Below are positions 10,776 through 22,439 of a DNA stretch of 64,000 nucleotides, one piece after another (position 1 is the first letter of the stretch; every line of letters starts with the position of its first letter). This DNA comes from Cynocephalus volans (Eukaryota > Chordata > Mammalia > Dermoptera > Cynocephalidae): NCBI RefSeq assembly GCF_027409185.1, contig NC_084478.1, positions 78,475,624-78,539,623 of the forward strand, read 5' to 3'. The position numbers and the translations under genes were made by a program. A model generated the notes under the pieces. That model was not told the DNA's origin. It ran no database searches and worked only from the letters and a program-made list of their open reading frames with translations.

Positions 10776-10953
10776 GCCAAGTTCTGTGCTTGGCACTTTA
10801 TCCATGTAACACTGCAATTATGCTCCATGATGTCTTGCAAGAGCGGAATCAATTATGAGGTTTTAAAATATCTTTTCCTTATGGCCAACCAAAACACATT
10901 TGAAATCTGGAAATTGGTGTAAACCATTTCTCAGCTGTTAATAGTCTTTTAGG

Positions 10954-11983
10954 GGGTTTCTGGTCAAGAGGGTGGAATATATGGTCCCCAGCATCACTCT
11001 CTCTCACAAATCAACAAATTTACAACTATTAAAAAACAGCGACAGCCAAGGTGGGGCCACTAGAGCTCAGGGGAGGAGGAGGACAGACATACAGAATTTC
11101 TGAAGGCAAGAGAAGCCTAGGCTTTTGCCACAACCCTGACATTTGCATCCAGCCCAGCAATGATCGAGCCACCGCTGGAAGACCCCTGACAGAATCTTGG
11201 GAGTACCACAGGCCTCGATCATGACCCCCCTTTCCTCCTCTTCCCACCCTATTTCTTTATCCCTTTCCCTCTCCCCTTCCCACCAACTGCCCCAACAACA
11301 TCTCAGAATGAGGCATGGAGATGGGGGAAACCAAACCCAGCTGCAACTAGGCAATCTGCCACCACCACCCAGGGCTCTGCAAGGGTCCCAAGGCATGGAG
11401 CCAGGGGAAGCCAATCCCAGCCACAACTCGGCAAACTGCCGCCACCACCCTGGGGCCCTGCCAGGGTCCTGAGGCACAGAGCCAGGGGAAGCTAAACCCA
11501 GCGGCAGACAGGTAAAGAGCACACCAGAAACACCATTTCCACATGGGTAGCCCACCATAACCACCACAATTGCCATGGCTGCCACAAAAGCAGTGAATCT
11601 CTATAGCAACAGTCACAGCCACCATGCCAATGATACTCCAGATTCTCAACTGCATTGACACAAGGAGAGGTACCAGTGGAGATTTTTGAAAAAGAAGAAG
11701 AGGTCCTCTCTCTCCACAAAGCACACTCCAGAGTAATAGAAGAAGCATCTGATTTATGACAGTAGGGGAGGACTTGATCACACCTGTCTCAGTACTGGAC
11801 AGATCATCTAGGCAACAAACCAACAGAAGAACAATCTATCAGATGAAGAGAACAAATCTATGATTATGGGGGGGAAAGTGAGAAGGGGAGGGGGGATTGG
11901 ATAAGGGACATGAAGATAAGTATGATTTGTAACAATGAATATTCTAATAAAAAATAAATTTAAAAATAGAATTAAAAGAAAAA
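10954..11983 (+). mobile_element. Internally deleted L1: 5' UTR joined to 3' UTR
   Basis: The left end matches the 5' start of other L1s here (TTTCTGGTCAAGAGGGTGGAA; compare the antisense L1 start near 46660). The first ~890 bp are L1 5' UTR, including an 81-bp tandem repeat and the segment ATTGCATTGACACAAGGAGA shared with 33440-33470. At about 11843 the sequence jumps to a G-rich L1 3' UTR ending in TAATAAAAAATAAATTT. Thirteen-bp duplications, AATAGTCTTTTAG (10941-10953) and AATAGTTTTTTAG (11984-11996), flank it. Both ORFs are absent, so this is a short non-autonomous L1 derivative, probably a retrotransposed deleted or spliced RNA. Confidence 0.85.
11340..11501 (+). repeat. Two 81-bp tandem monomers in L1 5' UTR
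   Basis: Units 11340-11420 and 11421-11501 share GAGCCAGGGGAAGC and CTGCCACCACCACC-type blocks, and a partial earlier unit is visible. They differ from the monomers of the L1s at 33151 and 54526. Confidence 0.8.
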
Positions 11984-11996
11984 AATAGTTTTTTAG

Positions 11997-12983
11997 TTCA
12001 CAGACCTGCCTTGAGTGGGTGTTTGAAGGCTCTCATCACTGGGTCTCCTTCCTTCCTTTGTTACTCCTTTGCCCCCCACTTCCACCCCCAGGGGGCTTGC
12101 CATACCCTGCTACCATCTCTTGTGGTCAAGGATGGTGAGACTAATTGGTCCCTTGTGTCCAAGAGCAGTGGGAATGGTTTCTGGTTGTGAAAGGACAGGG
12201 GAACCCCCCATTCTACAGATGATGCACCTTTCAGACCAACATACCTCTCTATTGCTTCTATCCATTTCTTCTCCTGAAAAATGTTAATGCATTATTATGA
12301 TAAATGTCTTCCCCACCTGAGATGAAAATGGGGAGGAGCAATTGGATGACTTATGATGTAAAAAGACCCCTTCCCTTCTCATCAAGACTAAGGAATGGTG
12401 AGCAATGAGCATCCTAGTAGAACACTTTGCATCCTTGCAAAGAAGAGTACTGCCACCTCCCCTCAGTGAGTTGGGAGACCCCGGGGGACATCAGGGGCCT
12501 TTGCACACCTGGCAGTAGCTAGTCATATGAGATAGATTTTCCCTAAGTATACTCAGCTGACTCTAGGTCGGTCATCATGTTGGATGTCTTGACATCATTT
12601 GGGGGGCCGTGTCCCTGGATCTTCTACTTGGAAACTAAGAATTCCTCTTTTCAAGAACACTTCCAGCTATACTCCTGTCACAGAAACATCTCCCAGTTTA
12701 TTGGTTCCAACTCTGAGGTATCTGGACAATGTTTCGTGGAAGGAGGCTTGCTAATTCCTGGGTCATGGGGAGAGCTGTCCACTCCTATCAAAGACTGAGG
12801 TAGTCATGGGATCCCCATTCAAAAGTTGTCATGCATTCCTACTATCTGTCCCTGTATTCTCTCTTCAGCAGCTTTGAGAATAAACAGCTAATCTGATCAC
12901 CATTATTATTGCCTTGGGCTGGAAATATTCCCTATCCTGATTACTTTCCTGGTAGGTAAAAGTTGTTATGATGCATTATGTCA
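11997..12983. other. No gene or recognised repeat
   Basis: Mixed-composition sequence. Only short frames occur and none has recognisable homology or a plausible splice-bounded exon that I could support. Confidence 0.5.
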
Positions 12984-13096
12984 GTGGTTCTCAAATTGTG
13001 GTCCTCAGACCAGCAGCATCAGCATTCACCTGGGTACTTACTGGCAATGCAAATTCTTGGCCTCATCCCAGAACTACTCAATAAGAAATTCTGGAG

Positions 13097-13808
13097 TGGA
13101 CAGCCCTGCCATACGATCCAGATATTCCACTGCTGGGTCTATACCTAAAGGAATGAAAATCATCATGTCAGATGAATACCTGCACTCCCATGCTTATCAC
13201 AGCTCTATTTACAATAGCCAAGAGTTACAACCAACCTAAATGTCCATTGACAGATGACTGAATAAGGAAAATGTGCTATATTTACACAATGGAATACTAT
13301 TCAGCCATAAAAAAGAATGAAATACTGCCATTTGCAGCAACATGGATAAACTTAGGGAAAATTATGTTAAATGAAATAAGCCAGGCACAGAAAGAAATAC
13401 TGCATGTCCTCATTCACAAGTGGGAGCAAAAGGAAGGAAGGAAGGAAGGAAGGAAGGAAGGAAGGAAGGAAGGAAGGAAGGAAGGAAGGAAGGAAGGAAG
13501 GAAGGAAGGAAGGAAGGAAGGAAGGAAGGAAGGAAGGAAGGAAGGAAGGAAGGATCACAATGATACATTGAACTTTCAAAAGGAGAGAACAGAACTGAGG
13601 TTACCAGAGGTGGGAAAGGGGGATGGGGAGGGGGGTGAGGGAGGAATTGGTAAAGGACCATGAAAAAATGATTACATTGTATAATGCTGAATATACTAAT
13701 TATCCTGATTTGAGCATCACATATTGCACACAGGTATTGATATTCAACTCTGTACCCCACAGATATGTACAATCAACTATACTACAGTAAAAAATAAATA
13801 AATACAAT
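13097..13808 (+). mobile_element. 5'-truncated L1 (3' end) inside MER20
   Basis: L1 ORF2 C-terminus and 3' UTR: landmarks are CACTGCTGGGTCTATACC, then TACACAATGGAATACTATTC and AAAAAGAATGAAATACTGCC. It ends in an A-rich AAAAAATAAATAAATA tail. The 11-bp target duplication AAATTCTGGAG lies at 13086-13096 and 13809-13819. A long GGAA array sits where the 3' UTR starts. Confidence 0.9.
13431..13553 (+). repeat. (AAGG)n microsatellite, about 120 bp
   Basis: About 30 uninterrupted AAGG units in the L1 3' UTR. It gives artefactual repeat proteins in both strands. GGAA arrays can bind ETS-type factors in other contexts; that is general knowledge only. Confidence 0.98.
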
Positions 13809-13905
13809 AAATTCTGGAGCAGGCTTCAGCAACTTGTGTTTTAACAATTCCTTCAGGTGATTGTGATGCCTACTTGAGTTTTGAAAAACATTGCATTATA
13901 GTTTC

Positions 13906-15399
13906 AACTTGCTCCCACTTCCAGCTGTAAAGTGGCAAGCATTCAAATCAGTTTACTAGCAGATACAGAGTTGCTATTAAGCAGTATAGTAGCTTATGTC
14001 TAAGTAGGACTTTGAAATGTAGCAAAGCCTGATCTCTGAACAGTCATTTAGGTGCCTTACACAGGTGTCATGTTGTTTTTCCTTTGTGTCTGCGGTGCTT
14101 CATTGCCACCACCACCTGCCTGCCTATCAGCAGCCGGGAACTTGCTCCTTAATTTATCTGCAAACTGGGCCCTTATCTGCCCATCTGGGCCCTTGCCACT
14201 GATCTCAAACAGATGCCAGTGGTCAGATAGGGCTTCCTTCCAAATATCAGGAAGGAAGGTGGGAGACCAGGGGCATCACCCTCATAGCTTTATGTACATG
14301 AACTTAAAAGCCCTCATAACCCATTCTACCTGCTCCTGTTAGGGCCAGAGTGTCTCTGCCATGTTTATTAAAGTTATTTAGATCTGAATTCAGGGGTTCT
14401 TTGGATAATGGTGGGAGTACTTCTCACTTTTTGATTCATAGCAATTAAAACAGTTCCCATAACAACCAACTCTCAAACTCTTTCTTGAGCAGTAGGCACC
14501 CAAGCAAAAAATGCCTCCTAGCACACCTATGCCATCACAGATGCTGTCTGTTTCCAGGTAAGGCTCACTGGGCATAACAAATGGCATGACACCAGTATGT
14601 TGCTCAGGTGATGACTATCTTATTCTAGAGGGAAAAAAATCAATTAATTCTAGGTGTTTGGTGGGCTGATTTATTTCCATATAGACTGTTCGAGTGGACA
14701 ATAATTTTACTGAATCCTGGGGATGTACTTGTCACATTTTCCCTGAACTTCTTTGGTTATTTTGGGCCAGAGAAACAACTCCACATCCGTTCCCTCCCTC
14801 AAATGTCATGTATTGCCCTGGGTCATACTTCTGAGGTCCTTCCACCCACCCCTACAGCCCATTCAAGGGGACTATAGCCCTTACGCAATACTCCACTCAT
14901 TAGGGGCATATTGTGCCTTTCTGGAGTCTAACACTCGTGCTTTGGAAGGTAGCCCTCACATTCCCCAGCAGAAGAGCGCCTTCCCTACAGCCTGCAGCTC
15001 CAAATTATGCCACTGAGATGTGTCCCTTCCCCATCATGGGACGTGAAACTGACTTAATTGATAGAATGTATAACTGCTCCAGGAACAGGCTACGGGAGTA
15101 ACTTAGGCTTGGAGTCTTGTCCTTCCCATTCGGGAAGGTGGCCTCTTTTCCATCACAGATTACTTATATTCCTTTGCTAGATGTGGTGTTATTGCCCACC
15201 AGGTGGCCTTTATAGGAAAGAGCTCCTCCATCTCTGTTACTTACCAAATTGATAATGAATACTGCTGAGGCAGCCACCCAGTAGCATTCAATTTAGTGCT
15301 GTTAGGGACATAACGTTAGAGGATTAGTACCCACCCAAACTTGGAAGAGCTAACAGGCCAGCCCTCATCAAGCTTCTTAATGTCATTAGTCAATACCTC
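13906..15399. other. No recognised gene; unassigned sequence
   Basis: Short frames only, with no convincing homology. Parts (14360-15330) have the even composition of decayed coding sequence, possibly an old ERV interior, but no motif confirms this. Confidence 0.45.
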
Positions 15400-15935
15400 T
15401 CTATTCTTTATTTTTTACCTAGTGATCTTTCCATTTCTGAGAGATATGTTAAAGTCTCCCACTTTGCCTGTGGAATTGCAAATTTCTCTTTGTAATTATT
15501 GTTTTAAATATTTTGGAACTACTTCTTTGGGTGTGTGTGATTTTCTGCCTTTATTATATACCTTCTTGGTGAATTGTTCCTTTAATCAATATGAAATTTC
15601 TCCTTATCCCTTTAATGCTATTTCATCTGCTAATGATAATGCTTACTTTCTTTTTGTTAGTAATTGTCTGACATATTATTTTCTATCCCTTTATATTTTC
15701 AACCTTCCTGTGTCATTTTGTTTTAGCTGTTTTTATTCTTCCATACTCAAGCTAGAACCTCTGTGACTTAATAGGTGGATTTAATTGCTTCGGATATTTT
15801 TATTATTGATATGTTTGGACTTAAATCCACCTTGTTTTGTGTTTTCTATTTAACTTGATTTCTCTTTGTTTATTCTGGACTAAAGAAACAATTTTCTTCT
15901 CTCACATTTTTTCTATTGATTTGAAACCCAAACAT
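15400..15935 (-). mobile_element. Old L1 fragment, antisense
   Basis: Landmarks such as TTAAAGTCTCCCACTTTGCC and GTGATTTTCTGCCTTTATTA correspond to the reverse complement of the L1 endonuclease region. It is highly diverged. The apparent 141-codon plus-strand frame here is a shadow of this repeat. Confidence 0.7.
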
Positions 15936-16139
15936 TTGGGAAGAAGGGAATGGAGGCTCAGACAAGTAAAGTGTTTAGTTCAAGATTATACACTTAAGTG
16001 TGACCTTAGTGACTTGGTGCCTTTAGGTAACTTTGCAAAGATTAAAGCCCAGTTCAGATTGACTTCAAAGACAACTGTCTCAGATCTTTCTGGAATGAAG
16101 TAGGATATAAATAAGCAAGCTCAAAATCTAGACTCTTTC
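15936..16139. other. Short unassigned stretch
   Basis: No gene seen. GGAGGCTCAGACAAGTAAAG resembles MIR but is too short to be sure. Confidence 0.4.
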
Positions 16140-16235
16140 TAATTCAGATAATAATGGCTAACCTTTATTGAGAGCTGACTATATGCCAGGCACTGTTCAG
16201 AGAGCTTCTCAGTTTCTACACCTCACTGTCATCAG
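16140..16235 (-). mobile_element. MIR fragment, antisense
   Basis: CTATATGCCAGGCACTGTTC, preceded by TTTATTGAG, is the reverse of the MIR 3' region. It is short and diverged. Confidence 0.65.
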
Positions 16236-16399
16236 TTTGAATGGAAAGTAAACACAATGTACCTGTTAAGTTATACTGGGCAAAGACTGCCCCCTGCCCA
16301 GGATTTGCAGGCACTCACCTTCTCTACGTGGATATAGCAGCTAAGCTGAGCACTTATCTCCCTAAATACACAAGATAATCTTCCAAGCTCCAACTGGAG

Positions 16400-17520
16400 A
16401 GTCATGTGTTCTTTCATTTAGTCCATATTCATCAAACACCTGCTATACACTAGGGCACTGTTTCTGCCCTCTTCTGGCTTATATTCTAGTGGGAAGGGTG
16501 GATAATAAACAAGAAAAAAAAAGAAAAATTAAGTTTTCAGGTAGTGATAAGTTCTATACAAAAATAAAGTAGAATACTTAACAGTGACTGGGGGGGACTA
16601 CTTTAGATAGGATGGTCATATAAGACTACCTATAGGAGGAGATCTGTCTATCTATAGGTGTCTATAGATAGTGGATCTATGTGTTGACTGTCTGTAGTAA
16701 GAGGTAGTCAAAGATGGCCTGTCTGAGGAAGGGATATTGGAATTGAGAAGCTGGATAATGAATAGCAGCAAACCATGTGGCTATGGTGGTAGACACTCCA
16801 AGCAGAGGGAACAGACCTTGAAGTGGATTTCAGTGTGTTTAAAGTATAGCAAGAAGTCCAGTGTGGCTGAAGGAATGTGGGTAGGCAGGGAATATTGTGG
16901 GAGATAAGTCAGAGAGGTGGTTAGCAGCAAGATTAAGCAGGGCCATGGTTATGAATTGACTTTATTCTAGATATAAGAAGACATTGGAGGGTTTTGTTGT
17001 TGCTGCTGCTGTTTGTTTTTGTTTTGTCTTGTTTTTAATCATGGAAATTTTCAAACATTTAACAAATTAGAGGGAATCATATAATGAACATTCATGAACC
17101 TATTGCCCAGCTTCAACAATTAACATATGATCATCTTGTTTCATCTATACCCTCCACCCCCCTATACACACTAAATTATTAAGCATAACCCAGATATCAT
17201 GTCCTTTAATCTATAAATACTTTATTATATAGCTTCAAAAGATGAGGACCTTTTATTTTTAAACATTGCCACAATACATGGGAGTGGTGTGGTATGGTTT
17301 ATACTAAAATGATCACTCTGGCTACTTATGAAGAATGGATTATAGGTGCTCAAGGGTGGTGGTGAAGAGATCGGTTAGGCTACTGCAGTGGTACAGGAGA
17401 CAGATGGTGATGGTTTGGCTCAAGAGTGGCACTGGAGATGGAGACAAGTCAGGTTGTTGCAGATGGGAAGGTAAACGTAGCCCGTGAAGCTAAGAAAGCT
17501 TGTAATTACAAGATTCTAAG
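16400..17520 (+). mobile_element. Ancient interspersed repeat (L2-like), split by L1
   Basis: The order TCATCAAACACCTGCTATAC, TTATATTCTAGTGGGAAGGG, AAGCAGAGGGAACAG, GTCCAGTGTGGCTGAAGGAA, ATGATCACTCTGGCTACTTA follows an old mammalian repeat that I know but cannot name with certainty. The same repeat recurs at 50640-51180 and 53490-53850 in the same orientation. It is interrupted near 17010-17295 by an L1M-type fragment. Confidence 0.6.
17010..17295 (-). mobile_element. Old L1 (L1M-type) 3' fragment, antisense
   Basis: ATGGAAATTTTCAAACATTT, GCCCAGCTTCAACAATTAAC and CTTGTTTCATCTATACCCTC form the characteristic 3' end of an old L1M subfamily read in reverse. It sits inside the ancient repeat. 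Confidence 0.7.
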
Positions 17521-18892
17521 GGACCTTCTGCTCCAAGACCACAGTCACCTTTGTCAGCATTATCCAAATGCTTTGAGGAAAGAGGATGGTCCCAGAGAAC
17601 TCTAATCTGGCATGGCAAAGGATGGTTGTCTGTAGGTTACCCAAACCATCTGGGCTGAGGTATAGATAAGCATGCAGCCCAAATATATTTCCACTTCACA
17701 GTTTCAAAGTATACACAGGATACTGGTCATGAAGTAGTAGAATACTCAGCATTGCTAGGATGGCCAAGACACAATAGTTGACCTGATGGTCTGGGGTCCT
17801 GCCTACTTATGAGGCCACTGCAGACCTGCTGAGATCACTGCTCCTGAAGGCCAAAGCCATAGTGGAGATCTCAGGATTACTGCTTGCCAGACCAGCCAAC
17901 AGCACTGTAGCCACAGAGATCCCCAACTACAGTCAAAGAGGGAAAGAAAAATACAAGCTGGAAAAGTGGGGTTGAATGTAAGATTTTTATCTGCAGACTA
18001 AAGTCAGCCTTAAAATGACATGGGAGATAGAAGGAGGATGTGAAACAAATTACGAAGTTGATGCCAAAAAAAATCAATAACAGGTTGGAAATCAGTGCAC
18101 ATGCTGGATCAGTGAAAGTGGTTGAGGGTGTAGGCTGCAAATCATTCAGGGGGGTCAGAAGCCGGGGCCAGCTATGCGGTTTGAAGTTTGGGTGGAGATG
18201 GTGGAGGTAGCCGATACTAGGAATTCTGTCAGGCAAGATGAGATACTGGCCGATGCTCCTCTACTCAATTGCTCCTTTGGGGGTTACAGATGAAGGTGTA
18301 TGTCTACTGAGGCCTTCAGCTTCCTGAATATCCAGGCCACTCTGAGTTTAGCCAGCAGAAAAGGGATGAACAGTTGTAGAATCAGGCTAATGTGGTCACA
18401 ATGTCCACGCCTTTGTTATCCTAGGAGAGTCTTAGCTAACTGTTTTGAAGGGTGGGTAAAGCCTCCCCAATCTTCCCAGAGATTTCTGCCAATAACAGCT
18501 CAGAACATGCACTCCTCTGACCCTGAGGAGTATGCTATTTCGTATAGACCTGGGCCCTGGAAATAAGAAAGATTACCCTGTCCCTCTAAGTCCTGGGAGG
18601 AGGAAGGTTCCTGAGCTTATGCTCCAAGAATATCTCCCCAGAAGCCACATAGTTGGCCAGCATTTCAGCTACTGGCAGGGTGGGCTGTCCAGCTGCCTGA
18701 GAGACCATTAAGTGCTGACAACAGTAGATCAAGGTGAAATCCACTGCCCTATAGTGGGGAAGACAGGCAATGAGTGACCACAAAGGACAGCAACTTATCA
18801 TGGTCCTACTCAGTGTCTCTGGGGAAGGATTTCACTTGTAACAGGCCTCTTAGCAGGACTCTGGATGGTGATGATGGTGAACATGATGATGA
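17521..18892. other. No recognised gene
   Basis: No coding or repeat homology is supported. A short (ATG)n run occurs at about 18869-18905. Confidence 0.45.
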
Positions 18893-19620
18893 TGATGATG
18901 TGATGGTTACTACTTATTGAGCACTTATTGTGTGTCAGACATTATGCTAACTGCTTGCTATACATTATCCCGCTTAGTCATATCTATTAGGCCTCATGAC
19001 TAGCTTAACATTAGCACAGCCATGTTAAGCAACTTTCCACCCTCCTGCCCCTCCCCTTTCCCTTTTCTGCTCCAGGAACTGAGCAGCAAAATTCCTCTCC
19101 TGGGAAGGGGTAAACATGACCGTTATCATCATGTGGGCTGCAGTAGCAGGCTTTAGGCTGGGGTGGGAGGAGTGCTTTGTACTGATATAGTGGTGACACT
19201 AATCAGAAGCCTAACCAACCAGATGTTAGTGGACCACGAGGGCTGTCTCACCTTGCATACAACTGATTTCGAAATTGCCCATTACTCTGCCAGAACCTTC
19301 CCTCAAAGTAATATAAAACCCGTGCTTTCCTTTGTTCAGGGGAACTGATCTGATTCAGTCTCCCCTCCACGATGGCGGAATAAAGCCTCTTGGCTGAAAT
19401 GGCGCCTGGCTTGGGTCTCTCACTCTCTCTCTCCCTTCTCTCCATCTCGCCGAACCTAAAATAGCAACCCTAAAAGGCTTATTATCCTCATTTTACAGCT
19501 AAGGAAACTGAAACTCAGAAGAGTAATTTGTCCAAGTTTACCAGCTAGTAAGTGGCTGAGCCAAAATTCAAATACACACAGTCTGACTTCAGAGCCTGAG
19601 CTCCTAACACTTTGTTATGT
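18893..19620 (-). mobile_element. MIR, antisense, split by a solo LTR
   Basis: The left part reads TTATTGAGCACTTATTGTGT, GTCAGACATTATGCTAACTG. The right part (from about 19462) reads TCCTCATTTTACAGCTAAGG, GCTAGTAAGTGGCTGAGCC, CAGTCTGACTTCAGAGCC. Together they are one reverse-orientation MIR. The solo LTR at 18997-19461 lies between. Confidence 0.88.
18997..19461 (+). mobile_element. Solo LTR, same family as the 1-6736 provirus
   Basis: It begins TGACTAGCTTAACATTAGCA and shares long blocks with the provirus LTR: GGGAAGGGGTAAACATG, AGCAGGCTTTAGGCTGG, GCTTTGTACTGA, AAATTGCCCATTACTCTG. It has TATA (ATATAAAA, 19311-19318) and AATAAA (19379-19384) and ends in a CT-rich U5 near GAACCTAAAA. With no internal sequence next to it, it is best explained by LTR-LTR recombination of a former provirus. 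The target duplication is not clean. Confidence 0.9.
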
Positions 19621-20689
19621 TGCCCATGAAGCTGTCTGCTTACAATGTAACAAGTTTAGGGCAGAGCATCAATAAGGTCTGCTGCATTAGATGTCTGTAG
19701 ATAAAACTGCATTACATTCTGGAATATACTATGGCCTGGATTGTCAAGCAAGCCCTGAATGTGAAAGTGGGACAGGCATGAAGGTAGGATGGGGGAAAGA
19801 GCAGGCACAGGGGTTTAACTCCCCCATGGCATAGATTTCATGATGCCTCTCCCAACATGCTTGATTGGCTGTGGGAAGTAGATGGTAGGCTCGCCCAAAT
19901 ACATGTGCTCTTTTCAGTTCTGTGAAGGACCAAAGTAACAGTCCTGTCCATGTTAATGGACTCCAGATCACGTTTTAGCCATACCCACTGGGCACCCATT
20001 TGGTAAGATTTTCTACTTCCAACACCTGAGACAGCTCACTGCATAGGAGCCCAGTCAAACCTTCAAGACTGCTCATCAAGTGAATTACATCATGCTATAA
20101 AGGCCTTGGGCAAGACTGTGTGACTCCAAGGCATAGAGGCCAAATGGACCCACCTTGGGTTATTAGTGGCAGATCACCTTTGGTAGAAATTGGTACATCC
20201 CCATTTCAGTTTTTCCAGGAACCCAGTATAACCACCACGCAAAGAAAGGTTTTCCTGACCATGCCCAGTGTTTTGTCTTCTTTTATAAAAAGTCTTCAGC
20301 TTTGCCCCTAAACTGTAAAAGTCGAGACATATAGCTGCATCACAAATCAAGGAGGTTCTGTCTCTCATGTGGCTATTCTCATGGAAGTTAGTGTGGCTGT
20401 AGATGGGAATAGCCATTCTATGTGATTGATAGTCTTTACTCCTCCCTTCTACACTGAGGGTTCCCATAGATTCTCATATTAACCTGGTTAAGAGTTCACA
20501 ATCCACCTTCTGCTAGTTAACCCCAGAATATTGTCACATGCTCTTTCACTGAGCTTAGCAGGCACATGAGCCAATTTATCTGCCTCTAAAGTAGCTGGGA
20601 TACTGACCAAGGACACAGCCTTCAAGGACAGTAAAATTTCTCAGATGAAGAAAAAAGATATTGTGTCTGCACTGAGATTTTTGACTATC
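19621..20689. other. No recognised gene or repeat
   Basis: Only short frames without homology. It could include decayed MaLR internal sequence next to the LTR at 20690, but I see no decisive motif. Confidence 0.4.
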
Positions 20690-21127
20690 CCACACATTGA
20701 CGCACCATGGCCTATATTTCAATAAGACAGCATGATAGTCCTAAGTGCTATTTACCAGTTATTTTTTAGTTTCCTTCTTCATGCATGGTAGAATTACACT
20801 TCCCTTCCCCCTTTGAAGTTAGGCATGGTCTTGTGACTTGCTTTGACCAATGAAAAAAGAGCAGAATTGCCATAGGTCACTTCTGATTGGAAACTTTGAG
20901 TCAGTGAGTGATTCAGCTTGTCCCCCTCCCCTAATGCAGCAATCATGACAATGAGTTGACATAAAAGCTCTGTCAGCTTGGGTCTCTGATGGCTATCATG
21001 AGCAGAGCCCTCAGCTGACTTTCAGTGGACATGTAGCACAAACAAGAAATAAACCTCTATTATTTTGAGCACTAGTTTGGGAGATTGTTTGTTACTGCAG
21101 CATACCTTAATCTATCTTGACCAATAC
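20690..21127 (+). mobile_element. MLT1-type MaLR LTR
   Basis: The landmarks appear in MLT1 order: AATTACACTTCCCTTCCCCC, GCATGGTCTTGTGACTTGC, TTTGACCAATGAAAAAAGAG, a GAGCAGAGCCCTCAGCTGAC segment, AAGAAATAAACCTCTATTAT (polyadenylation signal), GTTTGTTACTGCAGCATACC and TTGACCAATACAGACA. The 5' edge is approximate. Confidence 0.82.
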
Positions 21128-21714
21128 AGACACGTATCCTCTCTTTCAGAGATGAGAGGCTTAGGAACTCAAGAAAGATATAGATAACACCTTAGGATTT
21201 CAGCTTCTCTGGCCCTCCCCATTCCCCACTGACCTCACATTTTTGGGTAAAGAAAAAAATGGGAAAATCTAACTTTGACAGAATTATTTAGCCTCAACAT
21301 GGTAACTATAAGCAACCGCTTTCTGTTTTGATTAATCCCAGCTTCTTGGAGTTAACCTCAGCTAACTCAGAAAGTTATTCACAAAGCTGGACCTATGAGA
21401 TGTTTGGGTATATGAGAAGGTGACAAGTAAAAAATAACCTTCTAGTTATTTTCCAGGACCTTGTCCCTTCAAACCAGCTGGAATCACCCATGGAGCATGT
21501 GGCCAGCAGCCAATAATGGTAATCCTTAGCTATCTAGCTCTTATTTTATCCCTTTCAGCTCTCCAATTTTCTAGTCTGACTTTGTCTCCCATTTCTAGTC
21601 TTGCCCTTACTCTTTAGACTTGATAACTGAACTTGACTTACTTCCCTAGGTTTTTTGACCCTAGGTATTAACCTGTTGGCACTTGCCACCCCTGGGCACC
21701 ACAAATTAACAGCA
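21128..21714. other. No recognised gene or repeat
   Basis: No supported feature in this stretch. Confidence 0.4.
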
Positions 21715-21905
21715 GCTATACAGTATCTTCCACGACTGAGCACCAGTTTGTGTGCCAGACACTGTGCTAAGCACTGTCTCATTTCATTTACTTCTCACAA
21801 CAGCTCTGAGAAGTGTTATTAGAGTTTCCATTTTACAGATGAGGGAAAAATGAGGCTTGGAGAGACTAAGTTAGCTAGTAAATGATAGCTCCAGGATTCC
21901 AATCA
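21715..21905 (-). mobile_element. MIR, antisense
   Basis: GTGTGCCAGACACTGTGCTA, CATTTACTTCTCACAACAGC, TCCATTTTACAGATGAGGG and GTTAGCTAGTAAATGATAGC follow the reverse MIR consensus. Confidence 0.9.
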
Positions 21906-22439
21906 ATTGTATCCCAAGCCTACCTAACAACTCTGTACCCACCCAGTTCTGCCCCTTGTTAACTTAGATTATAGCAGCTACCCAACAACCACTGCCTGGC
22001 TTTCCAAAGGAGCCCATCCTGGCCCTCACTAAAGGATCAAACACTACACACACTTTGGACAGTTTGAATAATCAACGCTGCCCTTTGGCTTTTGTAGCAA
22101 CTCATAGATTGACTTCAGCCCTCTTGTTTCAAGGGGCAAGAATGGAGCTGGATCACATCCCCATTTTCTCTCCAAACCTTAGCCCACAAAGGCTGTCAGT
22201 TTGGGAAAGCCCAAAGTCATCTCTGGCAGCATCCCCTCTGAGCCAACCCAATTACATACCTAAAAGGTTAAAAATCCTTTTTACTGGGCTTGGGCCTGTC
22301 AACCAGCTGCCCAGGCTATCCAGGGGGCATTTAGGGGATATTGTGCTTGGTGAAATTATAGGGGCTCACAACCCATCTCTCTGTTTCACCAAGCTGTTTC
22401 TGTTACCTACACCACTGAGATGGGCTTCTCCATAGTGGC
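21906..22439. other. No firm assignment upstream of the gypsy relic
   Basis: An open stretch (22055-22435) codes for about 126 residues without recognisable homology. It could belong to the Ty3/gypsy relic that follows, but no RT motif (YxDD) is visible. Confidence 0.35.

Larger units (their letters stand above)
12984..13905 (+). mobile_element. MER20 DNA transposon, split by an L1
   Basis: The left part (CAGTGGTTCTCAAATTGTGG, CAGCAGCATCAGCATTCACC) and the right part (TGTGTTTTAACAATTCCTTC, CAGGTGATTGTGATGCCTAC) together follow the MER20 (hAT-Charlie) sequence as I remember it. The element is interrupted at 13097-13808 by L1. MER20 copies are known to act as enhancers in some mammalian uterine cells; nothing here shows that this copy does. 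Confidence 0.85.

Noticed and set aside
11067-11823. Overlapping 130-170 codon minus-strand frames
   Set aside because: They are shadows of the GC-rich L1 5' UTR monomers and are not conserved coding sequence.
13271-13663. Frames encoding Lys-Glu-Gly-Arg or Phe-Leu-Pro-Ser repeat proteins
   Set aside because: They are translations of the AAGG microsatellite within L1 3' sequence.
15341-15766. A 141-codon hydrophobic plus-strand frame resembling a membrane protein
   Set aside because: It is the reverse complement of an old L1 fragment; T-rich antisense L1 gives Phe/Leu-rich frames throughout this window.
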